Positions 1-6,032 of a stretch of DNA of 6,984 nucleotides are shown here, one piece after another (the stretch's first letter is position 1; each line of letters starts with the position of its first letter). Source of the DNA: Acidocella sp. (lineage in GTDB: Bacteria > Pseudomonadota > Alphaproteobacteria > Acetobacterales > Acetobacteraceae). Under the pieces are notes generated by a model. It made no database searches. It had not been told where the DNA came from and saw nothing but the letters and a program-made list of their open reading frames with translations. The position numbers and the translations under genes were made by a program. The stretch covers positions 1-6,984 of the forward strand of contig JAQNCU010000154.1 in the NCBI GenBank assembly GCA_029077775.1, read 5' to 3'.

Positions 1-63
1 CCTTTTAAAATTCGTTGACCCTGAGCATCTCCACATCAATCGAAATTTAACGCCGATCAAGCG

Positions 64-122
64 TGTGTGACGCTGTTCTCTTGACAGCAAGGTTGATGCC
101 AGCGTGTAAACGCTGTCACACA
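64..122. repeat. Long-spaced inverted repeat flanking the candidate promoter
   Basis: TGTGTGAC at 64-71 is matched by its exact reverse complement GTCACACA at 115-122. The similarity extends inward as TGTGTGAC-NNN-GTT on both arms (64-74 region extending to 77, and the complement of 122-109). Inside lie a perfect 6-base dyad, CAGCGT-GTAA-ACGCTG (100-115), and a 5-base dyad, GCTGT/ACAGC (72-76 and 84-88). The TTGACA-N18-TGTAAA promoter-like sequence lies between the arms. The layout resembles paired operator half-sites around a promoter, or a folded RNA element. I do not recognise a known regulator's consensus. Confidence 0.4.
81..110 (+). promoter_or_regulatory. Possible sigma-70-type promoter pointing right
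   Basis: A perfect -35 hexamer TTGACA (81-86) is followed after 18 bases by TGTAAA (105-110), which matches 4 of 6 positions of the -10 consensus. Transcription would start near 117 and run rightward toward the 3' end of the convergent hem operon. No protein gene lies downstream on this strand, so a product, if any, would be a small or antisense RNA. The hexamers fit the consensus well, but AT-rich sequence yields such matches by chance, and the promoter could be non-functional. Confidence 0.35.
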
Positions 123-304
123 ATGTTACAAAACCGCCATGTGAATTGATAACTTGCCGTAAACGGGAGGTTAACGACATAAAACTAGCCTTCAGAGCCG
201 ATAATTTCACAAAAATGTCGCCTGGCCAGACGGCGGATCGCACTGCGGCATATTCGCAACAGCCATCACGCAAATTTTCATCGAATTGAAATAAATAAGC
301 GGAA

Positions 305-354
305 TTTTAGATCAATTCACGCCTAAAATATCAGCAAATAGTTTGGTTTGCTGA
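305..354 (-). terminator. Candidate terminator of the leftward hem operon
   Basis: On the minus strand a perfect 8-base stem TCAGCAAA/TTTGCTGA (bases 354-347 and 338-331) with an 8-base loop is followed at once by TATTTTA. It lies about 80 bases after the hemY stop. A second dyad, TTTTAG/CTAAAA (305-310 and 323-328), follows directly. The stem is AT-rich and the U-tract is interrupted, so this would be a weak intrinsic terminator. On the plus strand the stem is not followed by a T run, so it would act in one direction only. No better terminator was seen between the hemY stop and the window start. Confidence 0.4.
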
Positions 355-427
355 ATCGCACCTTGAAATTGGAAAATCCTTTCGCAGCGCCCTGCCGCAA
401 AAAACGCCACAAATCCCTGATGTTCCA

Positions 428-441
428 GGCTGAAATCAGCC
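428..441. repeat. Short perfect palindrome spanning the hemY stop codon
   Basis: GGCTGA-AA-TCAGCC is a perfect 6-base inverted repeat with a 2-base centre. The hemY stop codon lies in its right arm. No T run follows on the minus strand, so it is not an intrinsic terminator by itself. It could protect the mRNA 3' end or be chance. Confidence 0.3.
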
Positions 442-1626
442 CCAAACCAGGCTGCCCGGGGCATGGCAATGCGCACAGGCGGGGGACCATACAGGCTCAG
501 AAATGTGGCACACGTCACACACCCAGCCCGGCGCGGCACCACCCACCGGCGCGGGCTTGCCATCCAGCTTCGCGAGAATCGCGGCCGCCCGCCCATCTGT
601 CCCACCTTCATTCAGCGCCGCCTGGGCATGGGACCGCGCCTCTCCGGTCAGCCCGGCGGCGAACGATGTCGCCGCCAGCAAATACTCACTCTCCACATGC
701 CCCGGTGCCTGCGCCGCCAGCACCCCCGCCGCCTGCGCGCGCGCCAGGGGGGTGGCGTCGGGTGCCAAAAACGCCTCGGCGATCATCATGTGCGGCCGTG
801 CCTTCCACCCCGCCAGCAACACCGCCCGCGCGCCACGGGTTTTGCCCGCATCCGCCAGTAACCGGGCATATTCCACCACGGCGGGTGCCAGCCCAGGGTC
901 TGCGCGCACCGCCTGTTTGGCGAATTTGCGCGCGGCGGTTTTATCCACCGCCTGCCGCGCCGCCCCGGTGGCCAAGGCCGCAATCTGCGCCGGGGTGCGC
1001 GCCAGTTTCAACGCGCTGGCATAATGTTTTTGCCGCACCGCCAGCGCCAGGCGCTTATCCGCCAACCAATGGCTTCCCGGGTACGCATCCTCCGCCGCCT
1101 GCGCATGGCCCTGCGCATCCTCATGCGCGCCCTCGGCAAAACTATGCCGCAGCAAGCCCCGATGGCCGATAAACCCCATCTCCTTATGCGCCGCCAGCAC
1201 CATAAACGCCGCCTTGGCACGGTTGGCATCTCCGGCCAGCCGTGCCGCCTCAGCCGAGAGCCACAGGGCCAGCGGCCCATCGCCCGATAATTTGCGCGCC
1301 CGCGCGGCCTGCGCCGTCGCCGCCTTGGCGTCGCCCGCCGCCAGCGCCACCATGCCACGCTGGGTTGCCAGGTCGGCCTGCGCCAGCTTGCGCCCACCGC
1401 GCCACGCCCCCAGGCTGCCCGGCGCGCGGCGCAACCCGCCCAGCACCCGCAAAACCACCGTCAAAATCAGCGCGAGGACGAACAAAATCAAAACCGCCCC
1501 GGGCACGGAAACCTGCACCACATACGGGCCTGAATGCGCCACAACCTGCCCCGGCAGCGTGCCGATCCACCACGCCACCGCCAGAAATATCGCGGCAACC
1601 AGCAGGAATTTCAGTGCCCGCAACAT
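436..1626 (-). CDS. hemY: HemY-like TPR inner-membrane protein with a C-terminal zinc-ribbon-like tail
   Basis: The 396-residue protein matches the HemY family of heme-operon membrane proteins, which is unrelated to the protoporphyrinogen oxidase also called HemY. Two hydrophobic segments lie at about residues 6-24 and 40-64 around a short loop containing PGQVV. A very basic stretch (RVLGGLRR..RGGRK) follows, implying that the long remainder is cytoplasmic. Residues ~85-350 are Ala-rich helical repeats of TPR type. The tail has four cysteines (370, 373, 384, 387) framed by tryptophans, in the pattern CX2C-X10-CX2C, like a zinc ribbon or rubredoxin knuckle. Both pairs here read CXXCH. The ATG start lies 3 bases after the preceding gene's stop, with AGGG a few bases upstream, and the gene is last in the hemC operon. 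The molecular role of HemY is not firmly established; an accessory role in late heme synthesis or complex assembly is inferred from context. Confidence 0.85.
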   Translation of the reverse strand: MLRALKFLLVAAIFLAVAWWIGTLPGQVVAHSGPYVVQVSVPGAVLILFVLALILTVVLRVLGGLRRAPGSLGAWRGGRKLAQADLATQRGMVALAAGDAKAATAQAARARKLSGDGPLALWLSAEAARLAGDANRAKAAFMVLAAHKEMGFIGHRGLLRHSFAEGAHEDAQGHAQAAEDAYPGSHWLADKRLALAVRQKHYASALKLARTPAQIAALATGAARQAVDKTAARKFAKQAVRADPGLAPAVVEYARLLADAGKTRGARAVLLAGWKARPHMMIAEAFLAPDATPLARAQAAGVLAAQAPGHVESEYLLAATSFAAGLTGEARSHAQAALNEGGTDGRAAAILAKLDGKPAPVGGAAPGWVCDVCHISEPVWSPACAHCHAPGSLVWG

Positions 1627-1629
1627 GCC

Positions 1630-2475
1630 TCAGCCCTGCGCGGCCATGGCGATCAACGCCGTCCGCGCCGCCAGCAGCCCGCGCGCCTGTGCCAGCCACC
1701 CCGCCATGGCCTGCTGTGTCGGCAGGCTGAGCGTGCCGAGCTGCGCCACCGCCCCGGCGAGGTCGCCTGCATCCAGCTGCGCCTGCGCCAACCCGATCAC
1801 CGCCGCCGCGGGGCCGCCGATAATCACATGCGTGCCATCGCTGATGGTGATCAACGATGCGAGCTTCTCGCGCACCCGCGCCCAGTATGAGATATGCGCA
1901 TCGCCGGAAATACTCGCCGCCTGCGCGGCGGCGGCCGCCCTGGCAAAACTCAACCGCAACGCTGCCTCGGTCGGCGGGGCGGCGCTGGCATAACGTGCCA
2001 AAGCGGGCGGCGCGTGGGCAATCACGCCCAAGGGCAGCCCGGCATCCAGTGCCATCCGCGCGCCCGCCAGCTGGTTCAACAGCTCAATCCGCGCCGTCAG
2101 CTTGGTCAAATCCGCCGCATTCGCCTGCACGCTGGTCAGCGCCCCATGGTCGGCGGCCACCTGGGCCTGCACGGCGTTCACCTGCGCCGCTAAAGCGATG
2201 TATTTCTGCGCGAGATCGGCCTGCACGCTCACCGCATCCGGGGCCGGTTGGGCGCGCATCAATTGCGCCTGCAACTGGTTAATTTGCGCCTGCAACCCGG
2301 TAAACTGCGCGTCCTCGGCATTTTGCAACGTGCTCAGATGCCACAGATAAACCTCGCCACAGGCCAGCCCGCCGGCCAGCAACAGCCCGAGCACCACGCC
2401 CAAAACCACCCACGCGCCGCGCCGCGCCGGGCGCGCCTCTGCCGCTGGCTGCACGGAAATCTCGGTCTCGCTCAT
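1630..2475 (-). CDS. Mic60/mitofilin-like membrane protein
   Basis: This 281-residue protein has the architecture of alphaproteobacterial Mic60 (COG4223 type). A short charged N-terminus ending in RPARRG is followed by one membrane anchor at ~21-44, a Gln/Ala-rich coiled coil at ~45-135 (repeated QAQ, LQAQINQLQAQL), and a helical C-terminal region. That region resembles the mitofilin signature: W198 with R200, KLASLITI at 204-211, QAQLDAGDLAGAV at 231-243, and W260. By topology the coiled coil and C-terminus should face the periplasm. In the family these proteins shape intracytoplasmic membranes and are relatives of mitochondrial cristae-junction Mic60. Position between hemD and a HemY-like gene is the arrangement known for alphaproteobacterial homologues. 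It appears short relative to many homologues. The start codon shares ATGA with the hemD stop, indicating translational coupling. The family call rests on architecture, weak motif matches and context. Confidence 0.75.
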   Translation of the reverse strand: MSETEISVQPAAEARPARRGAWVVLGVVLGLLLAGGLACGEVYLWHLSTLQNAEDAQFTGLQAQINQLQAQLMRAQPAPDAVSVQADLAQKYIALAAQVNAVQAQVAADHGALTSVQANAADLTKLTARIELLNQLAGARMALDAGLPLGVIAHAPPALARYASAAPPTEAALRLSFARAAAAAQAASISGDAHISYWARVREKLASLITISDGTHVIIGGPAAAVIGLAQAQLDAGDLAGAVAQLGTLSLPTQQAMAGWLAQARGLLAARTALIAMAAQG

Positions 2476-3140
2476 GCCAACAACGCCATCATGTCCGCCT
2501 CACTCGGCGCTACTGCGACACGGATCGACGCCCAGGGCAAGCCGCAAAGTGCCCCAGCCACCGCCGAACTCAGGGCGCAGGCGATCATCGCCTGTGTTCC
2601 CGGCGGCGATAATCGCACAAATGCCCGGGCCGACTCGGCGGAATAAAACAATGCCGCATTCACCTCACCCGCCGCCAGCGCCGCCAGCGCCTGCGCCGGA
2701 ATGGCGCGCACAGGCTTGGCCGCATAAACCTTCCGGCGCGTCACGGTCAGCCCCGCCGCGCGGAGCCGCTGTGCCAGGGCGATGCCATGCCGCTCCCCCA
2801 CCGCCATCACATGCAACCCGGCCAGCTTGCGCGCCGTCACCAGCCGGAACAAATCCTCGGCATCGCCGCGCGCACTCTCCACCCGCGGGAACCCCGCCGC
2901 ACGCAACCGCCCCGCCGTGGCATCCCCCACACAGAATACCGGCACATGGCTAAAGGCAGGCGGCAGGCACGGTACCGCCTGGCCGCTGGTGATAATCAGC
3001 GCGGCAGGCGCGGCTGGTAGCCGTGCGGCCACTGGCCGTATTGTCAGGCTTGGGGCCAGAATCGCCTCATGCCCCAGTGCCTCCAGCTTCGCCGCGGTGG
3101 CGCTGGCACCCGGTTCTGGCCGCGTGACCAGCACCTTCAC
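2472..3140 (-). CDS. hemD: Uroporphyrinogen-III synthase
   Basis: HemD cyclises hydroxymethylbilane to uroporphyrinogen III with inversion of ring D, the branch point to heme, siroheme and cobalamin. The family is poorly conserved, but the recurring landmarks are present: VLVTRPEPGA at 3-12, GHE at 23-25, ITSGQAV at 50-56 (the TS..AV motif), VFCVGDATAGRLRAAGF at 68-84 (the VG..TA motif), FYSAESARAF at 165-174 in the second lobe, and a C-terminal region ending SEADMMALLA. The length of 222 residues is on the short side but normal for the family. I chose the GTG at 3140 because it overlaps the hemC stop as GTGA and places the conserved VLVTRP strand at the N-terminus. The same frame stays open upstream to 3335, but that part lies within hemC and has no HemD character. 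No clear Shine-Dalgarno precedes the GTG, so re-initiation after hemC is likely. Confidence 0.9.
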   Translation of the reverse strand: MKVLVTRPEPGASATAAKLEALGHEAILAPSLTIRPVAARLPAAPAALIITSGQAVPCLPPAFSHVPVFCVGDATAGRLRAAGFPRVESARGDAEDLFRLVTARKLAGLHVMAVGERHGIALAQRLRAAGLTVTRRKVYAAKPVRAIPAQALAALAAGEVNAALFYSAESARAFVRLSPPGTQAMIACALSSAVAGALCGLPWASIRVAVAPSEADMMALLA

Positions 3141-4075
3141 GGCGCAAAAATATCGGCCGGGCTGTCGGCTTTCAGCGACAATCCCAGCTCCCGCCCCATC
3201 GCCTGGGCATCCGCCCTGGCACTTGTCACCGTGCGCCGGAGCAAAAACGACCCGTCCGCCCGCGCCACAAGGCCAATCAGATACAGGCTGCCATCCGCCA
3301 GTAACCGCGCATACCCGCCAATCGGTGTTCTGCAAGACCCGTCAAGTGCTGCGAGCAAGGCCCGCTCGGCCGTCGCCACCGCCTTGGCCTCGGGGTCCTC
3401 GATGCCCGCGAGCAACGCCAGCAGCTCGGTATCGGCGCTGCGCACCGTAATGCCGACAATCCCCTGCGCGGCGGATGGCACCATCAGCTCGGGGCTCAGC
3501 ACCACGCTCGCCCGCGCGCCCAGCCCCAGCCGCCGCAGCCCGGCATAGGCCAGCAGGCTGGCATCAACCTCACCCGCCGCCACCTTCGCCAGCCTCGTGC
3601 CCACATTGCCACGCAACAGCGCGAAATTCAGGTCCGGGCGGGCATGTTTCAACTGCGCCTGCCGCCTGACCGAGGCCGAGCCGATCCGCGCACCGCGCGC
3701 CAGCGCGTCATAGGGCGAGGCCGGGTCCGGCACCGCATGGCCGGGCGGCAAAATCAGCACATCGCGCGCATCCTCGCGCTTCAACGTACAGGCCAGCGAT
3801 ATGCCATCCGGCAGCGTGGTTTCCAGATCCTTCAGGCTATGCACGGCAAAATCGATCGCCCCGGCCAGAAGCTGATCGTGAATTTCCCTGGCGAACAACC
3901 CCTTGCCGCCAATCTCGGCGAGTGCCCGGTCCTGCACCGCATCGCCCGTGGTCATGATGATACGTTCCTGGAACACGTGCTGGCCGCGCAGCACCGGGCA
4001 GAAATGCTCCAATATCGCCAGAAAATTCGCCGTCTGCGCCCGCGCCAGCGGCGAGCCGCGCGTGCCCACCTTCAA
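3137..4075 (-). CDS. hemC: Hydroxymethylbilane synthase (porphobilinogen deaminase)
   Basis: HemC joins four porphobilinogen molecules into hydroxymethylbilane in the cytoplasm, using a covalently bound dipyrromethane cofactor. Numbered from the TTG at 4075 (312 residues), the protein shows GTRGSPLARAQ (4-14), GGKGLFAREI (56-65), HSLKD (79-83) with the catalytic aspartate at 83, LLRGNVGTRL (153-162) for substrate carboxylates, and DGSCRTPIGG (245-254), where Cys248 is the cofactor attachment site. No ATG exists in frame near the N-terminus. TTG at 4075 is preferred because GAG lies six bases upstream and the resulting N-terminus matches the family. TTG at 4102 or GTG at 4147 would add 9 or 24 poorly conserved residues. 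It is the first gene of the leftward operon and is divergent from tsaD. The enzyme identity is certain, but the exact start is not. Confidence 0.95.
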   Translation of the reverse strand: MKVGTRGSPLARAQTANFLAILEHFCPVLRGQHVFQERIIMTTGDAVQDRALAEIGGKGLFAREIHDQLLAGAIDFAVHSLKDLETTLPDGISLACTLKREDARDVLILPPGHAVPDPASPYDALARGARIGSASVRRQAQLKHARPDLNFALLRGNVGTRLAKVAAGEVDASLLAYAGLRRLGLGARASVVLSPELMVPSAAQGIVGITVRSADTELLALLAGIEDPEAKAVATAERALLAALDGSCRTPIGGYARLLADGSLYLIGLVARADGSFLLRRTVTSARADAQAMGRELGLSLKADSPADIFAP

Positions 4076-4170
4076 CGGCAGCTCACGCCTGTGGGGTTCC
4101 AACTTGGTTGTTGTCGGAGGGTTACCCCCGGGTGTTACGCTTTCCACAAAGCTGCTCTAGATCGTGCATC
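4076..4170. promoter_or_regulatory. Divergent hemC/tsaD control region
   Basis: With the preferred starts, 95 bases separate the two oppositely transcribed genes, so both operon promoters should lie here or overlap the gene ends. No strong -35/-10 pair is visible. On the minus strand TTGTGG (complement of 4150-4145) with GGTAAC 17 bases on is a poor candidate. Visible structure includes the odd palindrome GGGTTACCC (4119-4127 region), CCCGGG (4127-4132), and a direct repeat of GTTAC (4121-4125, 4134-4138). tsaD has no Shine-Dalgarno sequence before its ATG. The TCTAGA element at 4156-4161, about ten bases upstream, could be a degenerate -10 of a leaderless transcript. Shared control of the two operons is an inference from the geometry only. 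Confidence 0.45.
4081..4090 (-). promoter_or_regulatory. Candidate ribosome binding site deciding the hemC start
   Basis: On the minus strand AGGCGTGAGC precedes the TTG at 4075, with GAG six bases from the start codon. It is a weak match to the Shine-Dalgarno consensus, but it is better placed than anything in front of the alternative GTG at 4147 or TTG at 4102. Confidence 0.35.
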
Positions 4171-5223
4171 ATGGAAAATAAAGCCGTCCCCGTATCCGGC
4201 CCGGTTCTCGGTATTGAAAGTTCGTGTGACGAGACCGCTTGCGCCATCCTCGCCCCTGACGGGCGGATCATGGCGGAGCTGGTGCTCAGCCAGCTTGCCG
4301 ACCATGCTGCCTTTGGCGGCGTGGTGCCAGAGATCGCGGCGCGCGCGCATCTGGGTGCCCTGCCCGCTTTGGCGGCGGCGGCGCTGCAACAAGCGGGCGT
4401 CACCTACACAGACCTCGCCGCCATCGCCGCCACGGCGGGCCCCGGGCTTATCGGCGGCCTGCTGGTCGGCACGGGCTTCGCCAAAGGCGCGGCCATCGCC
4501 GCCGGGCGGCCCTATCTCGCTATCAACCACCTGGAAGCCCACGCCCTCACCGCCCGGTTACCTGGCCTTGGCCACGCGCCCCTTGCCTTTCCCTATCTCC
4601 TTTTGCTGCTCTCGGGCGGCCACAGCCAGATCATGCTGGTGGAGGGTGTTGGCCAGTACCGCCTGCTCGGCGCCACGCTGGATGACGCGGCGGGTGAAGC
4701 CTTCGACAAATCCGCGAAGCTGCTCGGCCTGCCCTATCCCGGCGGCCCGGCGCTGGAAGCCATCGCCGCGCATGGCGACCCCACCATCCACAAACTCCCC
4801 CGGCCTTTGCGGCACCGTCCGGGCTGCGATCTGTCTTTCTCCGGCCTTAAAACCGCCCTTGCGCTGCTCGTCGCCGCCGAGCCGCCTGGCCCGCTGCCGT
4901 ACCAATACGCTGCCGACCTCGCCGCCGGGTTTCAAGCGGCGGTCACAGACATCCTGGTCGACCGCCTGACCAACGCGCTGGCCATGGCGCCACAGGCTAA
5001 CACCGTGGTGGTCGCGGGCGGGGTTGCGGCCAACCAGGCCATTCGCGGCAGCCTTGGCGCCATTGCCCAGGCGCACGGTAAAACGCTCATTGCGCCGCCT
5101 TTGCGCCTGTGTACCGATAACGCAGTAATGGTCGCCTGGGCGGGGATCGAGCGTCTGCGCGCCGGGCTGTCCAGCGACCTTGCCGCGCCCTGCCGCCCGC
5201 GCTGGCCGCTGGAAGCATCATGA
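4171..5223 (+). CDS. tsaD: tRNA N6-threonylcarbamoyladenosine synthase subunit TsaD
   Basis: TsaD (formerly Gcp/YgjD) transfers the threonylcarbamoyl group from threonylcarbamoyl-AMP to A37 of ANN-decoding tRNAs, working with TsaB and TsaE. The 350-residue protein is close to the usual length and has the ASKHA-fold signatures: GIESSCDET at 14-22, GPGLIGGLLVG at 90-100, the metal-binding NHLEAH at 119-124 (His120, His124), LLLSGGHSQ at 145-153, DDAAGEAFDK at 171-180, SFSGLKTAL at 222-230, VAGGVAANQ at 281-289, and CTDNAVM at 314-320 with the third metal ligand Asp316. The C-terminus, ending in PRWPLE, is also typical. The ATG at 4171 is chosen because it gives a normal N-terminus; an in-frame TTG at 4108 would add 21 unconserved residues. 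No Shine-Dalgarno is visible, so the message may be leaderless. The stop overlaps the rlmJ start as ATGA. Confidence 0.97.
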   Translation: MENKAVPVSGPVLGIESSCDETACAILAPDGRIMAELVLSQLADHAAFGGVVPEIAARAHLGALPALAAAALQQAGVTYTDLAAIAATAGPGLIGGLLVGTGFAKGAAIAAGRPYLAINHLEAHALTARLPGLGHAPLAFPYLLLLLSGGHSQIMLVEGVGQYRLLGATLDDAAGEAFDKSAKLLGLPYPGGPALEAIAAHGDPTIHKLPRPLRHRPGCDLSFSGLKTALALLVAAEPPGPLPYQYAADLAAGFQAAVTDILVDRLTNALAMAPQANTVVVAGGVAANQAIRGSLGAIAQAHGKTLIAPPLRLCTDNAVMVAWAGIERLRAGLSSDLAAPCRPRWPLEAS

Positions 5224-6032
5224 ATTACCGCCACGCCTATCATGCTGGCAATTTCGCTGATTGCATGAAGCACGCTCTGCTCATCGCGCTCATCCAGGCG
5301 CTCCAGCAAAAACCCAAACCGCTGGCTATCATCGACACCCATGCGGGCACGGGTCACTATGACCTTTCAGGCGTCGAGGCCCAGAAAACCGGAGAATGGC
5401 AGGCCGGCATCGGGCGCCTGCGCTTGGCCAGGCCCGCCGCTCTTGGCCCCTATATCGACCTTATCGAGCGCCTTGGCCTGTATCCCGGTTCTCCCGCCAT
5501 CGCCGCCGCGCTGTTGCGCCCGCAGGACCGTTTGATCGCCTGCGAATTACACCCCGTTGACGCCGCCACGCTCCGCCGCGCCGTTAACGGCCCGCCCAAC
5601 ATCGCCATCCATGCGCGCGATGGCTATACCGCCCTCAACGCCTTTCTCCCGCCGCCGGAGCGCCGCGCCCTCATCCTCATCGACCCGCCTTTCGAACACG
5701 GGGATGAGTTCACGCGACTCACCGCTTGCCTTACCGCCGCCCACGACAAATTCCCCTCGGGCGTGTTTGCCGCGTGGTACCCGATCAAGCACCGGGCCCC
5801 GCCGCGTCTGTTCATTGACACACTGCGCGCATCGCGCCTGCGTGACGTGATCACCTGTGAGCTTTGTCTGCGCCCGCCGGTCAACCCCGACACGCTGAAC
5901 GGCTGCGGCCTGCTCATCGTCAACCCGCCCCATCAATTCACGCAGACCGCCGCCCCGATCATGGCGGCCCTCGCTCAAATCCTGGCCGATCCTACTGGCA
6001 CGACCGCCATCACCCGAGAGATCGATGAATAA
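5220..6032 (+). CDS. rlmJ: 23S rRNA (adenine(2030)-N6)-methyltransferase RlmJ
   Basis: RlmJ uses S-adenosylmethionine to methylate N6 of adenine 2030 (E. coli numbering) on 23S rRNA before the large subunit is complete. The 270-residue protein begins with the family signature NYRHAYHAGNFAD (2-14) and a nearby KH pair. It continues with the SAM-binding DTHAGTGHYDL (39-49), an acidic residue in CELHP (108-112), the catalytic motif IV DPPFE (155-159), AWYPIKH (185-191), and GCGLLIVNPP (228-237). The length is close to the E. coli enzyme. The start is fixed by the N-terminal signature; GGAAG at 5211-5215 serves as a ribosome binding site inside the end of tsaD, and the two genes share ATGA. The protein is intact with no odd residues. 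Its place between tsaD and gpsA is less usual than a direct tsaD-gpsA pair, as far as I know. Confidence 0.95.
   Translation: MNYRHAYHAGNFADCMKHALLIALIQALQQKPKPLAIIDTHAGTGHYDLSGVEAQKTGEWQAGIGRLRLARPAALGPYIDLIERLGLYPGSPAIAAALLRPQDRLIACELHPVDAATLRRAVNGPPNIAIHARDGYTALNAFLPPPERRALILIDPPFEHGDEFTRLTACLTAAHDKFPSGVFAAWYPIKHRAPPRLFIDTLRASRLRDVITCELCLRPPVNPDTLNGCGLLIVNPPHQFTQTAAPIMAALAQILADPTGTTAITREIDE

Larger units (their letters stand above)
1..435. other. AT-rich gene-free region downstream of the hem operon
   Basis: This stretch has no open reading frame I can support on either strand. Its base composition (about 43% GC over 1-360 by hand count) contrasts strongly with the GC-rich genes that follow. 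It holds a TTGACA promoter-like sequence at 81-110 inside an inverted repeat (64-122), a weaker plus-strand promoter-like pair (TTGCCG at 154-159, CATAAA at 178-183), and two adjacent hairpins at 305-354. The minus strand ends at the window edge with the purine run AAAAGG (complement of bases 1-6), which could be the ribosome binding site of a leftward gene starting just outside; this is speculation. Two 24-codon frames (215-289 plus, 207-281 minus) lack ribosome binding sites and are not called. Confidence 0.7.

Noticed and set aside
64..122. CRP-type binding site from TGTGA...TCACA
   Set aside because: The half-sites match in sequence, but the gap between them is more than 40 bases instead of the six needed for one CRP dimer.
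207..289. 24-codon frames on both strands (215-289 plus, 207-281 minus)
   Set aside because: Neither has a ribosome binding site or plausible composition, and frames this short are expected by chance.
1..435. Replication origin in the AT-rich block
   Set aside because: No cluster of DnaA boxes was found (no good TTATNCACA matches), only scattered GATC and a single GANTC site, and no origin-linked gene adjoins it.
348..1172. Long plus-strand open frame rich in Pro, Ala and Arg
   Set aside because: It lies antisense to the hemY-like gene, has the low-complexity composition expected from the opposite strand of a GC-rich gene, and has no recognisable domain.
2344..2416. Lipoprotein lipobox in the Mic60-like anchor (Cys39)
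   Set aside because: The residues before Cys39 are Gly-Leu-Ala, with Gly at -3 where Leu or a similar residue is required, and the hydrophobic segment continues past the cysteine as a membrane anchor.
3141..3335. Upstream extension of the hemD frame
   Set aside because: The extra 65 residues come from hemC coding sequence read in another frame and show no HemD homology. The GTG at 3140 has the GTGA overlap and the conserved N-terminal strand.
4108..4170. Upstream TTG start giving a 371-residue TsaD
   Set aside because: The added 21 residues have no family counterpart and would occupy most of the divergent promoter region. The ATG at 4171 gives a normal TsaD N-terminus.
4558..5076. Minus-strand open frame inside tsaD
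   Set aside because: It is fully antisense to an unambiguous tsaD gene, with no recognisable motif or ribosome binding site.
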